31,502 nucleotides of DNA from the NCBI GenBank assembly GCA_947630935.1, contig CANRJL010000002.1:1-31502 (forward strand), given 5' to 3'. How positions within the stretch are numbered: the first letter of the stretch is position 1; each line of letters opens with the position of its first letter. Below are positions 7,987 through 14,683 of the stretch, piece by piece. Source of the stretch: an uncultured Bacilli bacterium (GTDB lineage: Bacteria > Bacillota_I > Bacilli_A > RF39 > UBA660). The position numbers and the translations under genes were made by a program. The notes beneath the pieces are model-generated. The model was not told where the DNA came from. It saw only the letters and a list, made by a program, of their open reading frames with translations, and made no database searches.

Positions 7987-9207
7987 ATGACTTATATTAA
8001 AACACCAGTTAAAGGAATGCGGGACTTTTTACCTAAAGAAATGGAATTAAGAGAATATGTTTTAAATGTAATGAAAGAAACATATGAAAATTTTGGCTTT
8101 GAATTAATTGGCACCCCTACAGTTGAGCATATTGAAAATTTAAGTAATAACCAAGGAGGCGAGAATGAAAAACTAATTTTTAAAATTTTAAAAAGAGGCG
8201 AGAAATTAGAAAATGCTAACTTAGCAGATTTAACTACCTTAGTTGATAGTGGCCTTCGTTATGATTTAACTGTTCCTTTAGCCAGAATGTATGCTAATAA
8301 TATGCAAAATTTAAACTATCCTTTTCGGGCTTTTCAAATTGGCTATAGTTATCGAGCAGAAAGACCCCAAAAAGGCCGTTATAGAGAATTAATGCAATGT
8401 GATTTAGACATTTTAGGTGAAAAAACTAACTTAGCTGAAATAGAAATGATAATTGCCGTGGTTACTTTTTTAAAAAAATTAGATTTTAAAGAGTTTAAAA
8501 TTAAAATTAATGACCGTCGCATTTTAAAAGCCATGGTTGATTATGCTGAAATTCCAAGTGCAATGATAGATGAAGTTTTAATTTCTTTAGATAAATTTGA
8601 TAAAATTGGTAAAGAAGGAGTAGAACAAGAATTAAAAGAGAATGGTCTTAAAGAAACATCTATAAATAAATATTTAACTAAGGCCATGGAAAATAAAACA
8701 GATTTAAAAACTTTTTGCCAAAATTTGCCAATAGACCAAAGTGTTGTTCAAAATTTAGAAGAAATTATCGAAAATGTTAATGAAAACGTCAATGCTACTA
8801 TTGTTTTTGACCCTACGTTAGTAAGAGGAATGGGCTATTATACTGGACCAATATTTGAGATTATGGCTGATAATTTTCCTAGTGCCATTGGTGGTGGCGG
8901 AAGATATGATGAAATGATTGCAAAGTTTTCTAATAAAGAAGTTCCAGCTTGTGGGTTTTCTATTGGCTTTGAACGCTTAATCTTATTATTAGAAGAAAGA
9001 GCTTATCAAATTGCCCAACCAAAAGAAAAAATATGTTATCTTTTAAAAAAAGAAACTTCAGCTGAAGAAAAAGCTAAAGTAATAAATATAGCAAATAAAA
9101 TGCGTCAACAAAATAAAATAGTGAAAATAGTTGTTAAAAGCAAAAATTATAAATACCAAAAAGAAACATTAACAAATGACAACTATCAAATAATTGAAGA
9201 GTGGTAA
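7987..9207 (+). CDS. hisS: Histidyl-tRNA synthetase
   Basis: 406 residues, a class II synthetase that charges tRNA-His in the cytoplasm. N-terminal GMRDFLP (residues 10-16), motif 2 region FRAFQIGYSYRAERPQKGRY, the histidine-binding loop RGMGYYTGPIFE and motif 3 with CGFSIGFERL are present, followed by the anticodon-binding domain. Motif 2 is followed by RELMQCDLDILG; together with ENEKLIFKI and LRYDLTVPLARM this is closer to the archaeal/eukaryotic HisRS pattern (YREFYQCDFDI, LRYDLTVP) than to E. coli-type YRQFHQ. ATG 7987 follows GGAGGAAG. No T-box leader is seen in the 97 bases after the tRNA, and aspS, the usual Firmicute neighbour, is absent. Confidence 0.94.
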   Translation: MTYIKTPVKGMRDFLPKEMELREYVLNVMKETYENFGFELIGTPTVEHIENLSNNQGGENEKLIFKILKRGEKLENANLADLTTLVDSGLRYDLTVPLARMYANNMQNLNYPFRAFQIGYSYRAERPQKGRYRELMQCDLDILGEKTNLAEIEMIIAVVTFLKKLDFKEFKIKINDRRILKAMVDYAEIPSAMIDEVLISLDKFDKIGKEGVEQELKENGLKETSINKYLTKAMENKTDLKTFCQNLPIDQSVVQNLEEIIENVNENVNATIVFDPTLVRGMGYYTGPIFEIMADNFPSAIGGGGRYDEMIAKFSNKEVPACGFSIGFERLILLLEERAYQIAQPKEKICYLLKKETSAEEKAKVINIANKMRQQNKIVKIVVKSKNYKYQKETLTNDNYQIIEEW

Positions 9208-9227
9208 AAAATACCATCTTTTTTTTT
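9199..9227 (+). terminator. Terminator at the end of hisS
   Basis: TGGTA (9202-9206) pairs with TACCA (9212-9216), followed by nine T. The stem includes the hisS stop codon. Confidence 0.7.
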
Positions 9228-9337
9228 AAAATTTAGGCCATACTATAAATAGCTAAAAATAATTAACAACTGTGTAAAAATTACTCAAATTAATCATAAT
9301 ATTAATAGAAATATTTAAAAATGAAAGGAAAGATATT

Positions 9338-9676
9338 ATGAAAAAAAATATAGGACTAATTGCTTTCTTTATTATCTTATTAGTGTCATTAAATTTCGAT
9401 TCAACAAATGGTTTAGAAAAAAATGCCATAAGTTTTACTAATTTAAATAGTAATGATTTTGTATCATTTGTCAACGAAAAAGCTATTGCCAACCGTATTA
9501 GTCAAATTTGTACAACTGATTTTTGTGAATATGTAAAAGGTAAAAATATTGAAGAATCTTTAGAAATATTTAAAAAGAATTATGAAAAATTTTTACAAAA
9601 TAATGGCTACATTGACACTGCTCGAACTACAATTTTAAAAGGTTTTCCAATTACTAAAGTTCTCGTCTTAGACTAA
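9338..9676 (+). CDS. Small secreted protein, unknown function
   Basis: 112 residues with a clear Sec signal peptide (MKKN, hydrophobic residues 5-18, probable cut near residues 22-26), leaving a mature protein of about 87 residues. It has two cysteines four residues apart (ICTTDFC, about residues 57-63) that could form a disulfide. ATG 9338 follows AAAGGAAAG. It is a single gene between the hisS terminator and the convergent radical SAM gene, whose stop codon overlaps its own by 9 bases. No family recognised. Confidence 0.72.
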   Translation: MKKNIGLIAFFIILLVSLNFDSTNGLEKNAISFTNLNSNDFVSFVNEKAIANRISQICTTDFCEYVKGKNIEESLEIFKKNYEKFLQNNGYIDTARTTILKGFPITKVLVLD

Positions 9677-10582
9677 ATCTCCTTGATAAATATTTTGTCG
9701 TTTCATTTCTTTATCAATGTCATTTAACACTACAAATTTTTTTAAAAGCCAAAGAGGAGCAACTAAATCTTCTTTATTAGGGTCGCCAGTGATGCGATGT
9801 ATGACAATATTTTTATTTAAATAACGGAGTTGTTCACAAACAATTGCAATATATTCTTCTTTAGTTAAAATTGGAAAATGTTCTTTATTATAAATTTCTG
9901 CCAATGGTGTATTTTTTAAAATATGGAGCATATGAATTTTAATGCCATCTATTCCCAATTGATTTAAATATTTTACAGTTTCTATCATATCATTTTTACT
10001 TTCATAAGGTAGACCATTAATAATATGGACAACTACCGCAATCTTTCTTTTTTTAAGTTCCTTTACACAATTAGTAAAATTCTCTAAATCATGACCTCTA
10101 TTAATAAATTTTAAAGTTTTAGCGTGTATCGATTGCAAACCAAGTTCAACAGTTAAATAAGTTTTTTTATTTAATTCTTCTAAATAGTCCATAACTTCAT
10201 TAGAAATAGAATCACTTCTAGTCGCAATTGCAAGACCAACAACATTTGGCTGCCTTAAAATTTCTTCATAGCATTTTTTTAAAATAGGTAAAGGTGCATA
10301 AGTATTCGTACCAGCTTGAAAATAACCAATATAATAGCCATCTTTCCATTTCTTTTCCATTCTTGCTTTGACTTCTTCAAATTGCTTAACTAATGAATCT
10401 TTCGGGTCACCCGCAAAATCACCACTTTGATGCGCACAAAAAATACAACCATAGTTATTTTTAATATTTGGGCATCCAAAACCTGGGTTTAAACTTATTT
10501 TAAAAACTTTTTTTCCAAATTTCGTTTTATAAAAATAATTTAAAGTATGATAACGTTTATTATCAAAACTATAAGAAAACAT
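9668..10582 (-). CDS. TIGR01212-family radical SAM protein (YtqA/YhcC type)
   Basis: 304 residues. The N-terminal KRYHTLNYFYKTKFGKKVFK and the cluster-binding cysteines C37, C46 and C49 (CPN...CIFC) are those of the YtqA/YhcC radical SAM family, which carries a 4Fe-4S cluster and cleaves S-adenosylmethionine. The TIM-barrel strands (for example TVELGLQSIHAKTLKFINRG) and the HIINGLPYE segment are also present. The biochemical substrate of the family was not something I can state. The ATG at 10582 is the start: TAGGTGA lies four bases before it, and an in-frame ATG at 10600 overlaps the -10 box. Convergent with the small secreted gene. Confidence 0.9.
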   Translation of the reverse strand: MFSYSFDNKRYHTLNYFYKTKFGKKVFKISLNPGFGCPNIKNNYGCIFCAHQSGDFAGDPKDSLVKQFEEVKARMEKKWKDGYYIGYFQAGTNTYAPLPILKKCYEEILRQPNVVGLAIATRSDSISNEVMDYLEELNKKTYLTVELGLQSIHAKTLKFINRGHDLENFTNCVKELKKRKIAVVVHIINGLPYESKNDMIETVKYLNQLGIDGIKIHMLHILKNTPLAEIYNKEHFPILTKEEYIAIVCEQLRYLNKNIVIHRITGDPNKEDLVAPLWLLKKFVVLNDIDKEMKRQNIYQGDLV

Positions 10583-10598
10583 AAAATCACCTACGAAC

Positions 10599-10607
10599 AT
10601 TATAGCA
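10599..10607 (-). promoter_or_regulatory. Extended -10 promoter of the radical SAM gene
   Basis: Minus strand TGCTATAAT. The box ends five bases before the TAGGTGA ribosome site, so the RNA would start almost at that site. This excludes the ATG at 10600 as a start. Confidence 0.6.
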
Positions 10608-10661
10608 AATTGCCCAAGAACATGATATACTTTAATTAAGAAAAGGTAAGGGGTAATATTA

Positions 10662-13046
10662 ATGAATGAATCTTATACACAATTTAAAATTGATTATGCC
10701 AATGCAAAAAGTAAACCAGAAGCAATTATTCAAGGAAATACATATCGAATTACAATTTTAACTGAACGCTTAATTCGCTTAGAATACAGTAAAGAAGGGC
10801 AATTTTTTGATTCCTTAACTGAACAAGTAATTAATCGGAATTTTCCTGTTCCTAAATTTAAATTTACACAAGATGAAAAAAAACTAGAAATAGAAACATC
10901 ATATTTCAAATTAAAATATTTAAAAGAAAAACCTTTTGAAAGTTATAATATGGAAGTCCAATTAAAAAATACTGATAAATCTTGGTCTTTTAATAATAAA
11001 GAAGTTCGTAATTTTAAAACAAGTGGTTCAGGTTTTGTTAATGGTAAATTAACTTATGAAAAGGGTTTATATTCAGTCGATGGGTTTGTAAGTATTGATG
11101 ATTCCAAAAGTATGGTCTTCACCCCTGATGGTTATTTAGAACCACCAACAACTTTGCGAACAGATATTTATCTATGGATGTATCGGCGGGACTTTGGGTA
11201 CTGTTTAAAAGATTATTTTATGTTGACTGGTTATCCGATGCTTTTACCTAAATATGCTTTAGGTATTTGGTGGAATAAAAATGAAGTTTATTCTATGCCT
11301 CAAATTGAAGATTTAGTTCAAAAATTTGCCAAAAATGAAATTCCTTTATCAATTATATTATTAAATGAAAATTGGCATATTAAAGACAAAAATAACCCTA
11401 ATCGTTTTAAAACAGGATATACTTTTAATACTAATTTATTTCCTGACCCAAATTATTTAGCTAAATATTTGCATCAAAATGGAATAAAACTTGGTTTAGA
11501 AATTGACCCATCCGAAGGAATTATGCCTCATGAAGATGACTATGAAACAATTGCTAAAAAAATGAACTTAATGGAGAGAAGTACTATTCCTTTTAATATA
11601 TATGATCGCGCCATATTAGAAAATTATTTTAAAGTATTATTAAAAAATTTACGTAAAAAAGGTGTTGATTTTTTTGCAATAGAATATCAAAAAGCCAATA
11701 CTAAAGAAGAAAAAAGGGCCTTAATTCATTATCATTACATGGAAGATTGTAAAAATAGCCAACATCGTGGCTTTCAAATATCTGAAAATTTAAGCATCGC
11801 CCCTCATCGTACTTCCGTCTTAAATAGTGGTAAAGATAAAGTTGACTTTGCAACCTTAGCCGAATTGCCTTTTTATAATTCACTTGCTTCCAATAAAGGA
11901 ATTTCATGGTGGAGTCATGCCATAGGTGGTTATGAACAAGGAATAGAACAAGCTGAATTATATAGTCGGTATGTACAATTTGGTTGCTTTAGTCCCATTT
12001 TTCGTTTTTCATCCCAGAAAGGTAAATACTATAAACGTGAACCTTGGTTATGGGATATCAAAACAAAAAATATTGTTCGAGACTATACCCAATTAAGACA
12101 ACGCTTAATTCCTTATTTGTATACTGAAAATTACAAATATCATAAAACAGGTTTACCAATAATTCAGCCATTATTTTATACTCATCCTGAAATTTATGAT
12201 GAACCAAAATATAAAAATGAATATCATTTTGGAACGGAACTTTTAGTCGCGCCTATTACAACAGGAAAAGACTTTGTTATGAACCGAACAATTCAACACA
12301 TTTTTCTTCCTCAAGGAATGTGGTATGACTTTAAAACAGGTAAAAAATTCCCTGGTAATAAACGTTATGTAACTTTTTATAAAGACCATGATTATCCCGT
12401 TTTTGCTAAATCTGGTTCTATTATTCCTTTAAGTATCTTAAGTAAAAAATTAAATGACTTATCTATTCCCCAAAAATTAGAAATTCATATTTTTCCAGGC
12501 AAAAGTAATATTTACAATCTTTATGAAGATGATGGCGAAAGTGCTGAATATCAAATGGGCGAATATGCTATAACTGCCATAGATTATAATTATTTACAAA
12601 ATAATTACACTGTAATTATTCACCCCTTAGAAGGAAATTTAGCCATTTTACCACCGACAAGAGATTATAAAATTCGTTTTCGGAATACCCGTAAAGCTGA
12701 TGATGTAATTGTTTACCAAAATCAAGAAATAATCGATAAAATTTGTTATGTTGAAGATACAGATTTCATTGTTGAAGTAAAGAATGTGTCTACTAAGAGC
12801 CAATTGACAATAAATTGTAAAGGAAGAGATATTGAAATAGATGCTGTCCGTTTAATAAATGAAGAAATTGATTCTATAATCAATGATTTACCAATTGAAA
12901 CAACTATGAAAGAAACCCTTGCAGAAATTTTATTTAGTGAAATAGATATTAATAAAAAAAGAATTGAATTAAAAAAATTAAAGAGAAAAGGTTTAGATAC
13001 TCGCTTTATTAGAATGTTAATTAGAGTCTTAGAATATGCTCAATAA
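10662..13046 (+). CDS. GH31-fold glycosidase homologue with altered active site
   Basis: 794 residues. An N-terminal galactose-mutarotase-like beta domain (YRITILTERLIRLEYSKEG) is followed by the GH31 barrel (LPKYALGIWWNKNE, GVDFF, WWSH.IGG, VQFGCFSPIFR, EPWLWD) and the distal beta domain (FGTELLVAPIT, YNLYEDDGE). Against the usual GH31 alpha-glucosidase motifs, the nucleophile position (IDWQ) is IEYQ with Glu341, the acid/base position (SGD) is SGK with Lys391, the DIGG aspartate is Ala420, the RLHS histidine is Ser450, the DMDWH pair is NENWH (Asn235/Glu236) and the SRY arginine is Glu375. About 65 extra C-terminal residues (730-794) form a charged helical tail. ATG 10662 follows AAGGGG. 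It may be a pseudoenzyme or a binding protein; family membership is sure, activity is doubtful. Confidence 0.88.
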   Translation: MNESYTQFKIDYANAKSKPEAIIQGNTYRITILTERLIRLEYSKEGQFFDSLTEQVINRNFPVPKFKFTQDEKKLEIETSYFKLKYLKEKPFESYNMEVQLKNTDKSWSFNNKEVRNFKTSGSGFVNGKLTYEKGLYSVDGFVSIDDSKSMVFTPDGYLEPPTTLRTDIYLWMYRRDFGYCLKDYFMLTGYPMLLPKYALGIWWNKNEVYSMPQIEDLVQKFAKNEIPLSIILLNENWHIKDKNNPNRFKTGYTFNTNLFPDPNYLAKYLHQNGIKLGLEIDPSEGIMPHEDDYETIAKKMNLMERSTIPFNIYDRAILENYFKVLLKNLRKKGVDFFAIEYQKANTKEEKRALIHYHYMEDCKNSQHRGFQISENLSIAPHRTSVLNSGKDKVDFATLAELPFYNSLASNKGISWWSHAIGGYEQGIEQAELYSRYVQFGCFSPIFRFSSQKGKYYKREPWLWDIKTKNIVRDYTQLRQRLIPYLYTENYKYHKTGLPIIQPLFYTHPEIYDEPKYKNEYHFGTELLVAPITTGKDFVMNRTIQHIFLPQGMWYDFKTGKKFPGNKRYVTFYKDHDYPVFAKSGSIIPLSILSKKLNDLSIPQKLEIHIFPGKSNIYNLYEDDGESAEYQMGEYAITAIDYNYLQNNYTVIIHPLEGNLAILPPTRDYKIRFRNTRKADDVIVYQNQEIIDKICYVEDTDFIVEVKNVSTKSQLTINCKGRDIEIDAVRLINEEIDSIINDLPIETTMKETLAEILFSEIDINKKRIELKKLKRKGLDTRFIRMLIRVLEYAQ

Positions 13047-13051
13047 AATAC

Positions 13052-13079
13052 TTGACGAAACTTTATTTTAACTTATAAT
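13052..13079 (+). promoter_or_regulatory. SigA-type promoter of the DUF3419-like gene
   Basis: TTGACG (13052-13057), 16-base spacer, TATAAT (13074-13079). The -10 box lies directly before an ATG at 13082, which therefore is not in the RNA as a usable start. Confidence 0.65.
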
Positions 13080-13099
13080 AAATGACTAGGCGATGTAAA

Positions 13100-14074
13100 A
13101 TGACACTAGAAAAAAACTTAGAAATGGCTACCAAAATAATTCAAAATGGTTTTGCTAACACCCTTTATTTACGAAAATTTGAGCAAATCTATCCTTTTGC
13201 TAATGAAAACCTCAAAGCTGCTTTTAAAAACTTTGATTTTACAGGTAAAAAATGTTTAACCGTTTTAGCTAGTAGTGACCAAGCATTAGAAATGATAAGT
13301 AAAGGAGCCAAAAAAATAGTTACTTTTGATATAAACCCCTTAACTAAATATTATTTCGAATTAAAAAAAGCTGCTTTAATTGCCAATTTTTCTCTAGAAG
13401 AATATTTAAACTATTTTAGTTATTATCAAGAAGGTTATCCAAATTTAATTATAAATAAAGAAAGTTTTAACCAATCAGCATTTGCTAAAATAAAACCATA
13501 TTTAGAAAAAGAAAGTTATCTTTTTTGGCATTATTTATATCAAAGATATGAACCATTAATTATCAGAAAATGCTTATTTTCTTATGATGAAATAAATCAA
13601 AAAACTTTACCCAAGAGTTTATCATATTTAGAAAATAATAATTTTATTCAATTAAAAAAAAGAATAAAAAACATTAAGAATAATTTTATAATCAGCAATG
13701 TTACCGATTTACCAAAATTTTTCCAAGAAAAACAAGATTATATATATTTATCAAATATTATTCAATATGCTGAAGAGTTATTTCCCCCAAAAATGACTGA
13801 TTATATCACCCAAGAAACTTATCAAAAAGAAGCCTTAAATTATTACAAAAAGCATTTAGAACAAATAAAATCTTTACTAAATACCCAAGGATATTTATTA
13901 GGTGGTTACATATATAGCTCCAATATAGATGATGAAATGGTCGCAATTTTTAATTCTAAAGTAAGACAAGCAGTTTTTAACCAAGATTTAATTATTTCCT
14001 TTCCTTCTATCGAATCTTTTTATCCTGAAAACTCCTTTTCAAAAGATTCTCTTTTAATTTTAAAAAAAGATTGA
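13100..14074 (+). CDS. DUF3419/BtaA-like SAM-dependent transferase homologue
   Basis: 324 residues. The region VLASSDQALEMISKGAKKIV (55-74) followed by TFDINP (75-80) and LELK-like YFELKKAAL matches DUF3419, the family of BtaA (S-adenosylmethionine:diacylglycerol 3-amino-3-carboxypropyl transferase, first step of betaine-lipid synthesis). The fit includes the downstream LSxEEYL segment. The C-terminal half ends with a methyltransferase-like strand (LLGGYIYSSN). No BtaB-type N-methyltransferase lies next to it, so a betaine-lipid role is not shown. ATG 13100 is chosen, preceded by TAGGCGATG; the ATG at 13082 lies too close to the -10 box. The stop codon overlaps the -35 box of the T-box promoter. 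Confidence 0.68.
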   Translation: MTLEKNLEMATKIIQNGFANTLYLRKFEQIYPFANENLKAAFKNFDFTGKKCLTVLASSDQALEMISKGAKKIVTFDINPLTKYYFELKKAALIANFSLEEYLNYFSYYQEGYPNLIINKESFNQSAFAKIKPYLEKESYLFWHYLYQRYEPLIIRKCLFSYDEINQKTLPKSLSYLENNNFIQLKKRIKNIKNNFIISNVTDLPKFFQEKQDYIYLSNIIQYAEELFPPKMTDYITQETYQKEALNYYKKHLEQIKSLLNTQGYLLGGYIYSSNIDDEMVAIFNSKVRQAVFNQDLIISFPSIESFYPENSFSKDSLLILKKD

Positions 14075-14099
14075 AAATCTAGTTTAAATTTCATATAAT
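14071..14099 (+). promoter_or_regulatory. SigA-type promoter of the leuS T-box operon
   Basis: TTGAAA (14071-14076), 17-base spacer, TATAAT (14094-14099). The -35 box overlaps the stop codon of the preceding gene. Confidence 0.75.
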
Positions 14100-14105
14100 A
14101 CTTAA

Positions 14106-14292
14106 AAGCGATGAAAAAAGAGTAGTAATAAAAGTATTTTTTTAAGAGACTTTGTGGTAGGTGTAAACAAAGAAAAAACTTTTATGAACTTGCTTTTGGA
14201 TGCTTATAGGAGAATCTCCTTTATCAAAGAAAAGATAAATATAGGATGGTACCGTCTTTAATGACTCCTTGTGGTATCATCTTTTATTATTT
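14106..14292 (+). promoter_or_regulatory. T-box riboswitch, leucine specifier
   Basis: Leader RNA that senses uncharged tRNA-Leu. The AGTAGT motif in Stem I (about 14122), the specifier GAA-CTT (CTT, Leu, at 14189-14191, with TTG overlapping), a short stem AGGAG/CTCCT (14208-14220) and the T-box AGGATGGTACCG (14243-14254) are all visible. The antiterminator pairs AAAGA (14231-14235) with TCTTT (14255-14259). The competing terminator pairs GATGGTACC (14245-14253) with GGTATCATC (14273-14281) followed by TTTTATTATTT. TGGT in the bulge can pair with the tRNA ACCA end. It controls the membrane protein gene and leuS. Confidence 0.9.
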
Positions 14293-14311
14293 AAATAGAA
14301 AGGAATTATTT

Positions 14312-14683
14312 ATGGAACAAATTATCTATGATATCTTATTTTTTCTCATAGTTTTTGCAATTATTTTTACCATTAATTATTTAGTCTATTTAAAAAAAAT
14401 AAAAAAGGGTAAACATCTTGAAATAGTAGATTATGTGGTCTTACGGTTTAATTTAGATTCTAAAAAAATAAATGCCCGCAGGATGATTTTAGCAATAAGC
14501 TTAATAAATGCTTTTATTATTTCTTTAGTATCAACCGTAATTACTAAATTAAATATAGCCATTATTTGGCAATTTATGATTGGCTTTGTCTTACTATTTG
14601 GGTTAATTTATTCTTTATATGAAATATATGGTAAATATTTAATAAAAAAAGGATATAAAAGAAAGAAGGAAAAAATAAAATGA
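14312..14683 (+). CDS. Small membrane protein in the Leu T-box operon
   Basis: 123 residues with three predicted membrane segments (about residues 5-25, 57-77 and 84-106), a basic loop between the first two and a Lys/Arg-rich C-terminal tail, so the tail is probably cytoplasmic. ATG 14312 follows AAAGGA; the longer frame starting at 14246 would begin inside the T-box sequence and is rejected. Its stop overlaps the leuS start in ATGA, so the two are translationally coupled and both respond to uncharged tRNA-Leu. I do not recognise the family. The shared control suggests a link to leucine supply or translation, but this is inference. Confidence 0.8.
   Translation: MEQIIYDILFFLIVFAIIFTINYLVYLKKIKKGKHLEIVDYVVLRFNLDSKKINARRMILAISLINAFIISLVSTVITKLNIAIIWQFMIGFVLLFGLIYSLYEIYGKYLIKKGYKRKKEKIK

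Noticed and set aside
9253..9492. Minus-strand frame over the start of the small secreted gene, and 17725-17964 opposite spoVIF, 16933-17121 opposite leuS
   Set aside because: They overlap better-supported genes and have no ribosome site.
14246..14311. Longer start of the small membrane protein
   Set aside because: This ATG is part of the T-box sequence and the terminator stem; ATG 14312 has its own ribosome site.
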